A DNA stretch of 16,244 nt, taken from contig JACMIO010000131.1 in assembly GCA_014381105.1 (NCBI GenBank), positions 1 through 16,244 on the forward strand. The letters are read 5' to 3'. The position numbers were made by a program, and so were the translations under genes. Below, in pieces: positions 1 through 7,094 of the stretch. Every line of letters starts with the position of its first letter. Positions within the stretch are counted from its first letter, which is position 1. Source of the stretch: a bacterium. GTDB lineage: Archaea; Thermoproteota; Nitrososphaeria; Nitrososphaerales; Nitrososphaeraceae. The notes under the pieces are model-generated. The model ran no database searches, was not told where the DNA came from, and saw only the letters and a program-made list of their open reading frames with translations.

Positions 1-1
1 C

Positions 2-226
2 ATAAAAGAGATGTTCTCCCAAGGGTGGGGAAGTATTTTTCATAGTAAGTTGTGTCATCCGGAATTGCGAGAAAAATTAAAGGCAGAGCTTGTTTCAAGA
101 GGAATTTTAGACAAGGTAAAAGAACCGCCACAATTACCAAAAATGAGACCGTTCATAGACATTGATATTTTGAAATTCGAAAAAATTCTAAAGGAACAAA
201 CAAATAGTCTTACTATTTTTGAATAA
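2..226 (+). CDS. 3' end of an unrecognised protein (truncated by window edge)
   Basis: The reading frame is open from the window's left edge to a TAA at 224-226. It gives about 74 residues, with a methionine at base 11. Only ten bases precede that ATG, and the frame stays open through them, so this is most likely the C-terminal part of a longer protein rather than a complete small gene. The visible part is soluble and charged, with aromatic and histidine residues near its beginning (GWGS, FHSK, CHPELR) and a lysine- and glutamate-rich end. I do not recognise the family. It converges on the membrane-protein gene on the other strand, which ends 65 bases away. Confidence 0.5.
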   Translation: MKEMFSQGWGSIFHSKLCHPELREKLKAELVSRGILDKVKEPPQLPKMRPFIDIDILKFEKILKEQTNSLTIFE

Positions 227-291
227 TATTTTGTCTGGACATTCTGAAATAATGCTACGAGATTTTAGATTCGACAAATAGCAAAATCCGA

Positions 292-1113
292 CTAATTGCC
301 AATCATATCACAAGTCTCATTCTTCTTCATTTCGCGTATTATCAATAATGGTATTACAACCAAAATTGGAATGCTTATTGCAATAAACAAGCTTTGAAGA
401 GGGGCTAAAGCTGACACCACGGTGCTAGCGCCAAACCCCACAATCACAGTAAACAAGCTTCCTGCACAAGTAGGACAACCAATGAACAGACCACTGAAAA
501 CGCCAAAAGTTGAAGCAATTGGAAATCTTCTTTGAGACTGATTTCTAAACATTCTAAAGAAATGCACATTTAGTGCAAGATTAAAACCAACTAAGATCGA
601 GACTACTATTGCAAGTATGAGATTTATTGGAATTATTAAAATTGAAAATAGCTCGGTTAGTTCAGTTGTGATCATGGGAACATATCCCGGGTAATTGCAA
701 CACAATGTCAGATAAAGTGAAGGTGCGGTATCACCTTCAACATCATCATGATAGATAAGAATCTGAGATAAGAATGCAAAAAAGATGCCATAGGCAATGG
801 ATGAAATAACAAATATTCTCCAATAGGACTTTTGGGTCAAAATCCGAGATACATATCCAAGATGACTTTTTTTAGGTTCAGGTCTTGAAGCTTCAGATCG
901 GAGGATCAGATAAGATCCATAACCAATTGCAATCAATGAAACCAAAACTAGAATGATAACGGCTGTCGCCAAGTTATACAATTTCGCAATGTCTGACTGA
1001 GATTGATTGGAACTCAATAATGAATAAATTGAGAGAGAGAAAATTAATGAGAAGATGCCAATGCAAATAATACGTATGCCCCTATTTTTCAGCGAATCAT
1101 GATTCTCCAACAT
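292..1113 (-). CDS. Polytopic membrane protein with intramembrane CPTC motif
   Basis: The product has 273 residues from the ATG at 1113; a TTG at 1125 in the same frame would add four. I prefer the ATG because a TATA-like box (1131-1140) lies about 23 bases before it, as expected for a leaderless archaeal transcript. About six hydrophobic spans are visible, near residues 13-36, 46-72, 97-121, 156-187, 199-228 and 231-259. The fifth carries a GCPTCAGS motif (Cys213 and Cys216). The loop between spans three and four holds a His-Asp-Asp run and an adjacent Cys-Cys pair (138-139). The C-terminus is short and charged with one more Cys. CxxC in a span plus external cysteines suggests metal binding or thiol redox chemistry, but that is inference. 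I cannot assign a named family. It is divergent from the DUF151 gene. Confidence 0.75.
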   Translation of the reverse strand: MLENHDSLKNRGIRIICIGIFSLIFSLSIYSLLSSNQSQSDIAKLYNLATAVIILVLVSLIAIGYGSYLILRSEASRPEPKKSHLGYVSRILTQKSYWRIFVISSIAYGIFFAFLSQILIYHDDVEGDTAPSLYLTLCCNYPGYVPMITTELTELFSILIIPINLILAIVVSILVGFNLALNVHFFRMFRNQSQRRFPIASTFGVFSGLFIGCPTCAGSLFTVIVGFGASTVVSALAPLQSLFIAISIPILVVIPLLIIREMKKNETCDMIGN

Positions 1114-1130
1114 TGCCAACACCAAAAGTT

Positions 1131-1140
1131 AGTAATTTAT
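1131..1140 (-). promoter_or_regulatory. TATA-like box for the CPTC membrane protein
   Basis: On the minus strand this reads ATAAATTACT, centred about 23 bases before the ATG at 1113. This spacing fits a leaderless transcript and helps decide the ATG over the upstream TTG at 1125. Confidence 0.4.
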
Positions 1141-1202
1141 GGAAAACAGTCCAATCTATATTAAGTTAATTCAGATATGTCTGTCATCAATTGGACAAAG
1201 CC

Positions 1203-1211
1203 TAAATTTAT
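1203..1211 (+). promoter_or_regulatory. TATA-like box for the DUF151 gene
   Basis: TAAATTTAT is centred 23 bases before the ATG at 1230, with an A-rich stretch directly before the start codon and no Shine-Dalgarno sequence. It fits a leaderless archaeal transcript. Confidence 0.4.
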
Positions 1212-1229
1212 CGACGTTTAAAAAAAAAT

Positions 1230-1655
1230 ATGGACGAAACTTTCACAGGTGAAGGGTTTGTTACAGCTTCCATAAGCTTTGTTGGTTTCGTTGATAAACT
1301 TGGTCTAGAAGGGTTACTTACTCTAAAATCCGACGATGGGAGAGAATTTCCGATCCGCGCATTTTCTGGGGAGGTCGCACGGCATATCCTAAGATTTAGG
1401 GAAGGTGATAAGAGCACCATACCTACAATTTATAATCTTATTGAAGAAATTTCTGCATTGCAGGATTTACTGTTAGTAGAAGTCAGAATATATAGAAATG
1501 GTCCTATATTGAGGTCTAATCTTTATTTCAAGACTCGCAAGGAAATAATCACTTTAAGAAATTATCGTGCATCTGATTCTATAGCCCTAGCTGCATTTTT
1601 TGATGTTCCCATAAAGGTAAGGAAAAATCTATTTGAGGAAACAATTGAGCAATAG
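1230..1655 (+). CDS. Bifunctional nuclease family (DUF151/BFN) protein
   Basis: A 141-residue protein with the hallmarks of the bifunctional nuclease domain. LTLKSDDGREFPI (residues 30-42) is followed by a helix (SGEVARHIL, about 46-54), and near the C-terminus stands RASDSIALA (113-121) followed by a PIKV strand. This matches the family's usual [RK]xSDAIALA-x-PI ending. Members of the family, first described in plants and widespread in bacteria and archaea, have been linked to RNase/DNase activity; thermophilic bacterial members have known structures. The length is typical for a one-domain member, and I see no UVR or other added domain. Its own substrate cannot be read from the sequence. It ends 10 bases before the convergent end of purP, so the two transcripts must terminate in, or overlap, each other's 3' ends. 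Confidence 0.85.
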   Translation: MDETFTGEGFVTASISFVGFVDKLGLEGLLTLKSDDGREFPIRAFSGEVARHILRFREGDKSTIPTIYNLIEEISALQDLLLVEVRIYRNGPILRSNLYFKTRKEIITLRNYRASDSIALAAFFDVPIKVRKNLFEETIEQ

Positions 1656-1665
1656 TTAATCTAAA

Positions 1666-2763
1666 TCAAGTAGCTATTGCAGATAGTTTGTTTGATGTTA
1701 TCGCCTTCTTGACTTCCATTGCAATCCTCCGCCCAATACCAAATGTTTGACCATAGGAATATTTTGTATATGGAGAGGTCGTTGCCATGATAGGATTTCC
1801 AGGAACTCTTAGAGATACGTCATAAACAACTATTTCCAAATCTGGTGTAACAATGCTCTGTAGAGAAAATGGCCCAATTAGACCAGGTGGATATTCTTTT
1901 CGTACTGCATTAGTAAATTTATCGCCGAGTTCAAATACTTTTTGAAGCATTGACTCCCTAATGCTTGCGGGAGTATGACCTATTTCTATATGTCTCACCT
2001 CTGTTTCAAACTCCAATTGATCTCTTGCTGGCAGCCCATTTAGATCATTGAGATTAGTCTGAAGTCTTCTTTCAATCCCCAAGAATTCAGTTTCAGGTGT
2101 CAACGGCGATGAGAAAAAATTAAAATTAAAATATGTCCCTACAACGAATTGTTCAATTACAGATGAATCCAGATCTTCCCTTGTGATCATTTTTTCTTTT
2201 ATCTTGTCTTGCGATTTTTCGATATAATCCTGTTCTGAGCTGACTATGAAAAACGCTCTTTCAAGCTTTCTTTTAGATTCTTGAATTTTAACTATAGCTA
2301 ATCCTGCTATATCTGAATATTTTTTGTAAATCTTTGGATGGTTTATTTGCGCGCGTTCCAACAAATAATACTGATTTCTGTCGGCACCCCTTTCCTCGGC
2401 ACGAAAAAGGCTCCTATTTCCAAGTATTGGTAATTTTAATTCATTCTCTATTGAATCGTACCCTACATATGCAGTGAATGCCCGATGGGGTACAACAATA
2501 CTACTAATTTCTCTAAGTTTCTCTTGAATCTCTTTGAAAAGTAGGTCTGAGAATTTATCTACTAAAATTATTTCATCGACCAATCGCTTAAATCTCAAAT
2601 ATGGTAATTCTCTTCCTTTTTGACAAATACATACAGTTTTCATCCCCTCGTCCTTTGCTCCATCCATTATTTCTAATGCGGAATGACTACCAATTACTGC
2701 CAAGTGTATATTCTCTACATCATATTTTCCTATAATCTCAGATATTGTATCAGCGTCTATCAT
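1666..2763 (-). CDS. purP: PurP, formaminoimidazole-carboxamide ribotide synthetase
   Basis: This 365-residue protein is recognisable as the archaeal ATP-grasp enzyme PurP. In archaea lacking the usual PurH transformylase it converts AICAR to FAICAR with formate and ATP, the penultimate step of IMP synthesis. Seen here are the N-terminal GSHSALEI segment (25-32), expected to hold substrate, a charged central ATP-grasp region, and the conserved C-terminal block DVSLRVPGNP (about 315-324), followed by a Ser/Tyr-rich YTKYSYGQ segment and a closing helix. Length agrees with the family (about 340-365). The ATG at 2763 has a TATA-like box about 30 bases upstream. No other purine gene is adjacent, so it is probably transcribed alone. 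It is convergent with the DUF151 gene. Confidence 0.93.
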   Translation of the reverse strand: MIDADTISEIIGKYDVENIHLAVIGSHSALEIMDGAKDEGMKTVCICQKGRELPYLRFKRLVDEIILVDKFSDLLFKEIQEKLREISSIVVPHRAFTAYVGYDSIENELKLPILGNRSLFRAEERGADRNQYYLLERAQINHPKIYKKYSDIAGLAIVKIQESKRKLERAFFIVSSEQDYIEKSQDKIKEKMITREDLDSSVIEQFVVGTYFNFNFFSSPLTPETEFLGIERRLQTNLNDLNGLPARDQLEFETEVRHIEIGHTPASIRESMLQKVFELGDKFTNAVRKEYPPGLIGPFSLQSIVTPDLEIVVYDVSLRVPGNPIMATTSPYTKYSYGQTFGIGRRIAMEVKKAITSNKLSAIAT

Positions 2764-2787
2764 GTTTACCCATGCAGAAGAAATCTG

Positions 2788-2800
2788 TTATAAATAAAAT
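2788..2800 (-). promoter_or_regulatory. TATA-like box for purP
   Basis: An AT-only stretch reading ATTTTATTTATAA on the minus strand is centred about 30 bases upstream of the purP ATG at 2763, consistent with a leaderless or very short-leader transcript. Confidence 0.45.
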
Positions 2801-2857
2801 TTTCCAAATAAGATAATTTGTTAGTCTCAGTTAATTTCTATTCGGTGTGATTACAAA

Positions 2858-3178
2858 TTAACTACTTTTTTCTTTATTTACAGCCCCTTCTATGGCCTTT
2901 CTAAGCTCATCATCATTTTTGTTAGTATAGTTTATTCCCAGAGATTCGGCTATTTCTTCAAGTTTTTCACGGCCTATCTTATCATTGCCTTTAATCTGCG
3001 CGAGCTCCTTTTTGGCTTCAATCCTTGCTTTTTCATACTCTGCCGTTGCCTTTCCAAATGACCTGGCCAACTCAGGTATTTTCTTGACACCGAAGAACAA
3101 TACCACGATGATAACAATAATGATCAGAACTTCATACCCAACTGGAACCTGCAAGATAGCATTATTGATACCATCCAT
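2858..3178 (-). CDS. tatA: Twin-arginine translocase subunit TatA
   Basis: A 106-residue protein with TatA architecture. There is a short external N-terminus (about residues 1-14), one membrane span (about 15-30) ending in the FG hinge at 29-30, and then an amphipathic helix with KKIPELARSFGKA (32-44), the most conserved TatA/TatE signature. A long, highly charged cytoplasmic tail rich in Lys and Glu follows. TatA oligomers form the conduit through which folded twin-arginine substrates cross the membrane, working with TatC. No tatC is visible here, so the partner must be elsewhere. The ATG at 3178 has a TATA-like ATTTAAAT about 28 bases upstream. It lies just upstream of purP on the same strand, but purP has its own TATA-like box, so they may be separate transcripts. 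Confidence 0.93.
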   Translation of the reverse strand: MDGINNAILQVPVGYEVLIIIVIIVVLFFGVKKIPELARSFGKATAEYEKARIEAKKELAQIKGNDKIGREKLEEIAESLGINYTNKNDDELRKAIEGAVNKEKSS

Positions 3179-3201
3179 ATAGAAAAGATAGAGAAGGTTG
3201 A

Positions 3202-3210
3202 GATTTAAAT
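3202..3210 (-). promoter_or_regulatory. TATA-like box for tatA
   Basis: ATTTAAAT (minus strand) is centred 28 bases before the tatA start codon, the spacing expected for a leaderless transcript. Confidence 0.4.
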
Positions 3211-3255
3211 GTTGATGGAAATATTATCGATAAGGAACGATCTAAGATTCTCCTT

Positions 3256-3534
3256 TTACCTCCTCTGAAATTTCAACTGCATGGGCCTATCATCCTCTTT
3301 CAACCACACATGCTGTGAATCAACAAATACCCTCGAATCTTCTGAAACAAGGTATTCAAAACTGTTTGAAGATTTCATCCGTAACAAAAAGTCTCACAAA
3401 AATTAAATTTTCAGCTTAAGATTGGTTCTGACTCAAAACAGTTGCTCTATTGATTTGACTGCTTCAGAGCAATGGGCGTACGGTACTATTCTTTTTGTGC
3501 AATCGTCAATTGATAGCGCAGTGATTTCAAAAAT
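3256..3534 (-). pseudogene. Possible decayed gene: two open stretches in one frame
   Basis: On the minus strand, in a single reading frame, two stretches look coding by eye. The first (3534 to a TGA at 3433-3435) gives 33 residues, including SIDDCTKRIVPYAHCSEAV, and has no start codon. The second runs from ATG 3378 to TAA 3256-3258 and encodes 40 residues, including FEYLVSEDSRVFVDSQ. In between, the frame has two further stops. This could be a decayed gene with nonsense mutations, or the second part could be a real 40-residue protein. I recognise neither piece, and chance open frames of this size are common, so this is only a suggestion. Confidence 0.18.
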
Positions 3535-3788
3535 TTATGCAATTAAATTTCATATGTGAATCATCAATGTCACCTCATCAGCTTTGTGCCGACATCATCA
3601 ACTCGTTGAAATTACAATGCTAATATCCATGTATATCTCTTTAAATGAAAAATCTATGCCATGTGATTGAGATTCAAATGGATACTTGTTATGAAACATT
3701 TTAACAGAATTTAAGATCATTCACATTTGTTAGTATAATAAATAAAATCATTCAACTTTTATGAATATAACCCATTGCTATACATATT

Positions 3789-4154
3789 GTGTTCTTGGCA
3801 CTTAAGGAAATATTACTTCCCCAGGAGAACATAATGTTCAGGACAAAGACAAAACTAAAGTGTACGGAAAAAAAATACAATATCATAATTACCAATTTCA
3901 GAGTACTACTATATTCCGAAAGAGGTCGTATTTTTAAATCACCTGATGTGATAAGCGAGAGGTTAGAAAGCATTTATGGCATAGAATACAATGAAGAAGG
4001 TATTTTCTTCAAAACTTCTAAAATTAGAATCCAAGGTGGAATAAGATTTGAAATAAGCGGTCCGCTCTCAGAGGTAAAACCAGTTTTCAATTTCATTCAA
4101 ACAATCATCAATCGAGCAGATAACACGCTAGTTAGAAGATTAGATGAATCATAG
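3789..4154 (+). CDS. Small PH-like domain protein
   Basis: A 121-residue soluble protein read from a GTG at 3789; the frame closes upstream at 3768-3770 and contains no ATG before residue 16. The sequence behaves like a bacterial/archaeal PH-fold domain. A LLPQENIMF entry is followed by a Lys-rich strand, the characteristic IITNFRVLLYS turn-and-strand (the family's 'lTnkRlil'), and a run of alternating strands (IYGIEY, GIFFKTS, IRIQGG, FEIS). It closes with a C-terminal helix (KPVFNFIQTII). Such domains are often paired with membrane or stress proteins, but no membrane span is present. Function is unknown. The next gene starts 72 bases downstream on the same strand, so co-transcription with the radical SAM gene is possible. 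Confidence 0.7.
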   Translation: MFLALKEILLPQENIMFRTKTKLKCTEKKYNIIITNFRVLLYSERGRIFKSPDVISERLESIYGIEYNEEGIFFKTSKIRIQGGIRFEISGPLSEVKPVFNFIQTIINRADNTLVRRLDES

Positions 4155-4155
4155 A

Positions 4156-4211
4156 AATTAGGACTGTATACCCTCCCCCTTATCTAACGGTAATCCATCC
4201 TAATTAGGACT
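4156..4211 (+). repeat. Ten-base direct repeat in the leader of the radical SAM gene
   Basis: AATTAGGACT occurs at 4156-4165 and again at 4202-4211, 46 bases apart, within the short spacer between the PH-like gene and the radical SAM gene. A pyrimidine-rich stretch (CCCTCCCCCTT) lies between the copies. It could be a paired regulator site or chance. Confidence 0.3.
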
Positions 4212-4226
4212 CCTGCATTCAAAGTA

Positions 4227-5177
4227 TTGTTGTGGTATTCTGACAAAGCCCCTACAATTGAAAGAAAATATTCAAAATCAATTCCGCGGTATTTCAAGGT
4301 AGGATCACATACAGGAATGACTATAAACCCTTATCAAGGCTGTCATCACAGATGTGGGTATTGTTATGCAACCTATAAATGGTCACCAGATTTTTATGAC
4401 AAGATCTATGGTAAAATTAACGCCCCTGAAATTTTAGAATCAGAATTGAACAAATGGAAGAATATTTCAATGTTACCTGTTATGATATCCTCTGCAACTG
4501 ATGCCTATCAGTTTGCAGAAGCAAAGTTTGGTATTACAAAAAAATGTATTCAAGTGTTACAACAGTTTCAAATTCCATTTTACGTATTCACCAAGTCATG
4601 TCTTATTGAACGTGATCTGAACCTGTTTCACAATTATAATACTAATTGTTTTGTAGTTTGGTCAATAACAACCATTGATGAAAAAGTAAAGCGAATCATA
4701 GAACCAGGAACACCGCCAACATCAAGGGTTTTTGAAACGATAAAGAAATTTCTCGATTCTGGAATTAAATGTTGTGTTAACATTGATCCCATTATCCCAT
4801 TTGTTACTGATAGTGAGGAACATATACTATCAATCGTTGATATGTGTCATCAATTCGGCATAAGATACATTTCCGGATCAATCCTGAGACTGAGGAGGGA
4901 TATTTGGATCAGAATTAGGAAAATACTTGAACTATTGGGAATATCTTGGAGTATCGAAGAGTATGAAAAAATATTCGGGTTCCAAGAGCCACTAATGAAT
5001 GACAACAATCTGAGTGCAAGTACAACCTATAGTGACAACGTAATTAATTGTCTCAAATACGAGCTTTCAAAAAGGAACATTGAATTTGGTTTTGATAAAC
5101 TAATAGAATGTATTTCTAACTTGAAGTCGGAATATGCGATATCCACAAAGCAATACAGGATTAGTGAATTTATCTAA
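4227..5177 (+). CDS. Radical SAM protein, spore-photoproduct-lyase-like (SPL) family
   Basis: A 316-residue protein with the radical SAM cluster motif CxxxCxxC at Cys39, Cys43 and Cys46, inside NPYQGCHHRCGYCYA. This context is typical of the SPL-like/Rv2578c-type family. These cysteines should bind a 4Fe-4S cluster that cleaves S-adenosylmethionine to start radical chemistry. Later segments fit the barrel: SSATDAYQFAE (about 88-98), FYVFTKS, VVWSITTIDE, a RIIEPGTPP loop, and NIDPIIPFVTD. The substrate of this subfamily is not known to me; DNA photoproduct repair is only an analogy. The start is uncertain. No ATG exists before residue 31, and TTG at 4227 or 4230 are the only sensible choices after the upstream stop at 4191. 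A T-rich run follows the gene. Confidence 0.85.
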   Translation: MLWYSDKAPTIERKYSKSIPRYFKVGSHTGMTINPYQGCHHRCGYCYATYKWSPDFYDKIYGKINAPEILESELNKWKNISMLPVMISSATDAYQFAEAKFGITKKCIQVLQQFQIPFYVFTKSCLIERDLNLFHNYNTNCFVVWSITTIDEKVKRIIEPGTPPTSRVFETIKKFLDSGIKCCVNIDPIIPFVTDSEEHILSIVDMCHQFGIRYISGSILRLRRDIWIRIRKILELLGISWSIEEYEKIFGFQEPLMNDNNLSASTTYSDNVINCLKYELSKRNIEFGFDKLIECISNLKSEYAISTKQYRISEFI

Positions 5178-5220
5178 TTCCAAAGCCACTGGAGATTTAT
5201 CTGGAACGGCTTGAGTTGAC

Positions 5221-5235
5221 TATTTTTTTGTTTTT
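5221..5235 (+). terminator. T-rich terminator after the radical SAM gene
   Basis: TATTTTTTTGTTTTT begins about 44 bases after the stop codon at 5177. Runs of T of this kind terminate archaeal RNA polymerase without a hairpin. The convergent zinc-ribbon gene ends 31 bases further on. Confidence 0.5.
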
Positions 5236-5266
5236 AGAAAACATCAAACTTTATTAGAATTCTAGC

Positions 5267-5569
5267 CTATCCGACTCTTTTCATCTTTGAGCCACATCTT
5301 GGACATGAGGCTTCTCTATGTTTTGTCCCACAACTCATGCAGTAATAGTTAACTGAATTCCCAGAGAAAGGGGAGGACAGTGAACCAAACATACCCGCTC
5401 CGGCGTTCTTCGCCATCCTATTTCGCATGTAGAAGCCCATCAAAAGAAATATGCCGATAATGATTACCCATGAATACGGAAATGGAACGAACAATGATAC
5501 TGTCACGCTTATACCAATTGAGATTACGATCCACATTAGCTGGAATGCAAGAAATTCTTTATTGTCCAT
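5267..5569 (-). CDS. Membrane protein with C-terminal zinc ribbon
   Basis: I read 100 residues from the ATG at 5569; an in-frame TTG at 5596 would add nine residues that do not look conserved-like. Two closely spaced hydrophobic segments (about residues 10-27 and 32-46) form a hairpin in the membrane. A flexible Gly/Ser-rich linker follows, then a four-cysteine zinc ribbon: CMSC (77-80) and CPRC (89-92), with a His-Arg-Glu turn between them. The architecture resembles many small archaeal membrane-anchored zinc-ribbon proteins of unknown function; the ribbon should face the cytoplasm. It stands alone, convergent with the radical SAM gene. Confidence 0.75.
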   Translation of the reverse strand: MDNKEFLAFQLMWIVISIGISVTVSLFVPFPYSWVIIIGIFLLMGFYMRNRMAKNAGAGMFGSLSSPFSGNSVNYYCMSCGTKHREASCPRCGSKMKRVG

Positions 5570-5894
5570 GCTGCAATATAATAATTGATTAAACAAGATT
5601 ATTAAGGTTAACTATTTTGAAACCCATTATTATCCAAATACTATATCATTAATACAGTATTTTATTAAGATGGATTATTGCCAGGCTTATTTTCTTTAGT
5701 CTGTTGGTACTTATCCAGATTTAGTTTGCAACCCAACCACTAGACATTTCAGTATTTTCGTTATAAGAATAACCGGCCGTGTATGTGTTTCTGCAAAATT
5801 TTCAAATGAAAAAGAATAGTTCTAAACGTTGGTTCAAAATTCAAAAACTAGTCAGAGAGGATTTGGAAGGATTGAAGCCAAGAATATGTGGTAA
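5570..5894. other. Spacer between two minus-strand membrane genes
   Basis: About 325 bases, holding the upstream region of the zinc-ribbon gene and the 3' flank of the large membrane protein. A TTATAAGAAT at about 5761-5770 resembles a plus-strand TATA box, but the only downstream reading frame runs antisense into the membrane gene and is not convincing. I see no RNA gene. Confidence 0.4.
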
Positions 5895-7094
5895 TTATTC
5901 AACAACAACTTTGAATATATTAGACAACTTGGAGCGTTCATACAATTTTTTCCAAATCAATAGTCCCAAAAATGCTGACATTAGTGAAACAGGCATTAAA
6001 ATTGGTACAATGAATTTCCACAAAAGTTGTTCAAATATCAATACACTTTCAAAAGTTACTAGATCTATCCCAAAAAAAGATTTAAAAATATTCACCGACC
6101 ATGGAAAATAAAAAGTAACAAAGAAAAATGAAATGGCAACGGAGAAAATAATGCGTTTGTGATCTATATTAGATTTGACAGACACCTTATAGTTACTTTG
6201 TGTGAATATGGAAATAACATCTAATGTTATAGGTATGAGTATGTTTAGAAGATAAAGAGGCAACAAACCCACGAAATAATTATTTGAAGTGATAGTTGCA
6301 GATGATTGTATGGCCATCAAAGTAGCTGTAACGACCGTCATTCGGAAGGGAAATTTGAGATTTTGAAGTGAATAAAAAATTATTGCAGTGAAAATCGAAG
6401 GAAGAGTAGATCCAAGTATTAGAGCAGCAGTTGGAGAGAGATTGAAATCAAAGTACTGACCTTCCGAAAAGGGAAGCGTAAACATGAAAACAAAGTTAAT
6501 TGCAATCAACCACAGAATTCCATAGCAAATCATCTCAGACATTATCTTGAATTTTCTACGGGATTCAAACAAATGGGTTCCAATTAACGCACCTATTATA
6601 GAAAGCAACATTCCGCTTATCAACATGAGATGTGGAGGACTAAGTAGTCCATCAAACCCAAAATTTGTATGCCACCAATTATCAAATTGGCCGGAGAATA
6701 ATTCCACAAGACATCCCAAGGCAATTAGTTTTAAGGGATTTGGAATTTTGTGAAATATTGCAAAGGAGTTCTTTAGGGAGCTTTTTTGTTTTATTGAAAT
6801 TACTATCCCTGCAACAGTAGCGATCAGGGATAAACCTACTCCAGAGTACAACACTGTATGTGGTGGAGTAAAAAATGATTCAATATTTACAACACCATGC
6901 CATATGATATCCCAATTAGCAGCTCCGACTTGCAGAGCTACTCCTAATGCAACTAGAAAATAGATCCAGAGCAATGTAGATGATGAGGAAAGCGACGGCG
7001 ACAATTCTCCATTGAAGTTCAAAATATAAATATCCATACCCTTAGACAAATTTATTCTTATCACACCAAACGCAGGTTTGGGATCGGAAACCAT
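5895..7094 (-). CDS. Large polytopic membrane protein with duplicated DxxWH/PPH signature
   Basis: The open frame from ATG 7094 gives 399 residues; ATG 7037 (residue 20) is an equally good start and removes an unlikely N-terminal extension and the overlap with the gene on the other strand. About ten hydrophobic segments are visible. The N-terminal half contains an internal duplication: Asp62-x2-Trp-His66 then Pro-Pro-His79 then Ser-Gly85, and Asp138-x2-Trp-His142 then Pro-Pro-His155 then Ser-Gly161. Spacings are identical in both copies, which are offset by 76 residues. A weaker third echo (LSPTAALILGS) follows at 219-229. Repeated His and Asp at fixed spacing next to membrane spans suggests a pair of metal or haem sites, but this is inference and I recognise no named family. 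The C-terminus ends in a basic tail. It has no co-directional close neighbour. Confidence 0.8.
   Translation of the reverse strand: MVSDPKPAFGVIRINLSKGMDIYILNFNGELSPSLSSSSTLLWIYFLVALGVALQVGAANWDIIWHGVVNIESFFTPPHTVLYSGVGLSLIATVAGIVISIKQKSSLKNSFAIFHKIPNPLKLIALGCLVELFSGQFDNWWHTNFGFDGLLSPPHLMLISGMLLSIIGALIGTHLFESRRKFKIMSEMICYGILWLIAINFVFMFTLPFSEGQYFDFNLSPTAALILGSTLPSIFTAIIFYSLQNLKFPFRMTVVTATLMAIQSSATITSNNYFVGLLPLYLLNILIPITLDVISIFTQSNYKVSVKSNIDHKRIIFSVAISFFFVTFYFPWSVNIFKSFFGIDLVTFESVLIFEQLLWKFIVPILMPVSLMSAFLGLLIWKKLYERSKLSNIFKVVVE
7050..7060. promoter_or_regulatory. Possible shared TATA element of a divergent gene pair
   Basis: AATTTATTCTT is centred about 23 bases before the TTG at 7078 on the plus strand, and about 18 bases before the ATG at 7037 on the minus strand. 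If both starts are right, one AT-rich element could serve both directions. The spacing for the minus gene is short, so this is weak. Confidence 0.2.

Larger units (their letters stand above)
3183..3788. other. Gene-poor spacer of about 600 bases
   Basis: The spacer between the tatA start and the PH-like gene holds the tatA promoter at its left end and the possible relic at 3256-3534. Otherwise I see no gene, tRNA or repeat. Near the right end, AT-rich motifs around 3734-3746 and 3757-3770 could be the promoter of the PH-like gene. Confidence 0.5.

Noticed and set aside
3561..3600. Three TGATGA motifs on the minus strand, suggestive of a C/D box guide RNA
   Set aside because: None is preceded by the purine a C box needs, and no CTGA boxes are placed at guide spacing. 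Probably a chance cluster.
5779..6111. A 110-codon plus-strand frame
   Set aside because: Two thirds of it is antisense to the end of the large membrane protein, whose last span and basic tail look real. A TATA-like motif upstream gives slight support, but not enough to call a gene.
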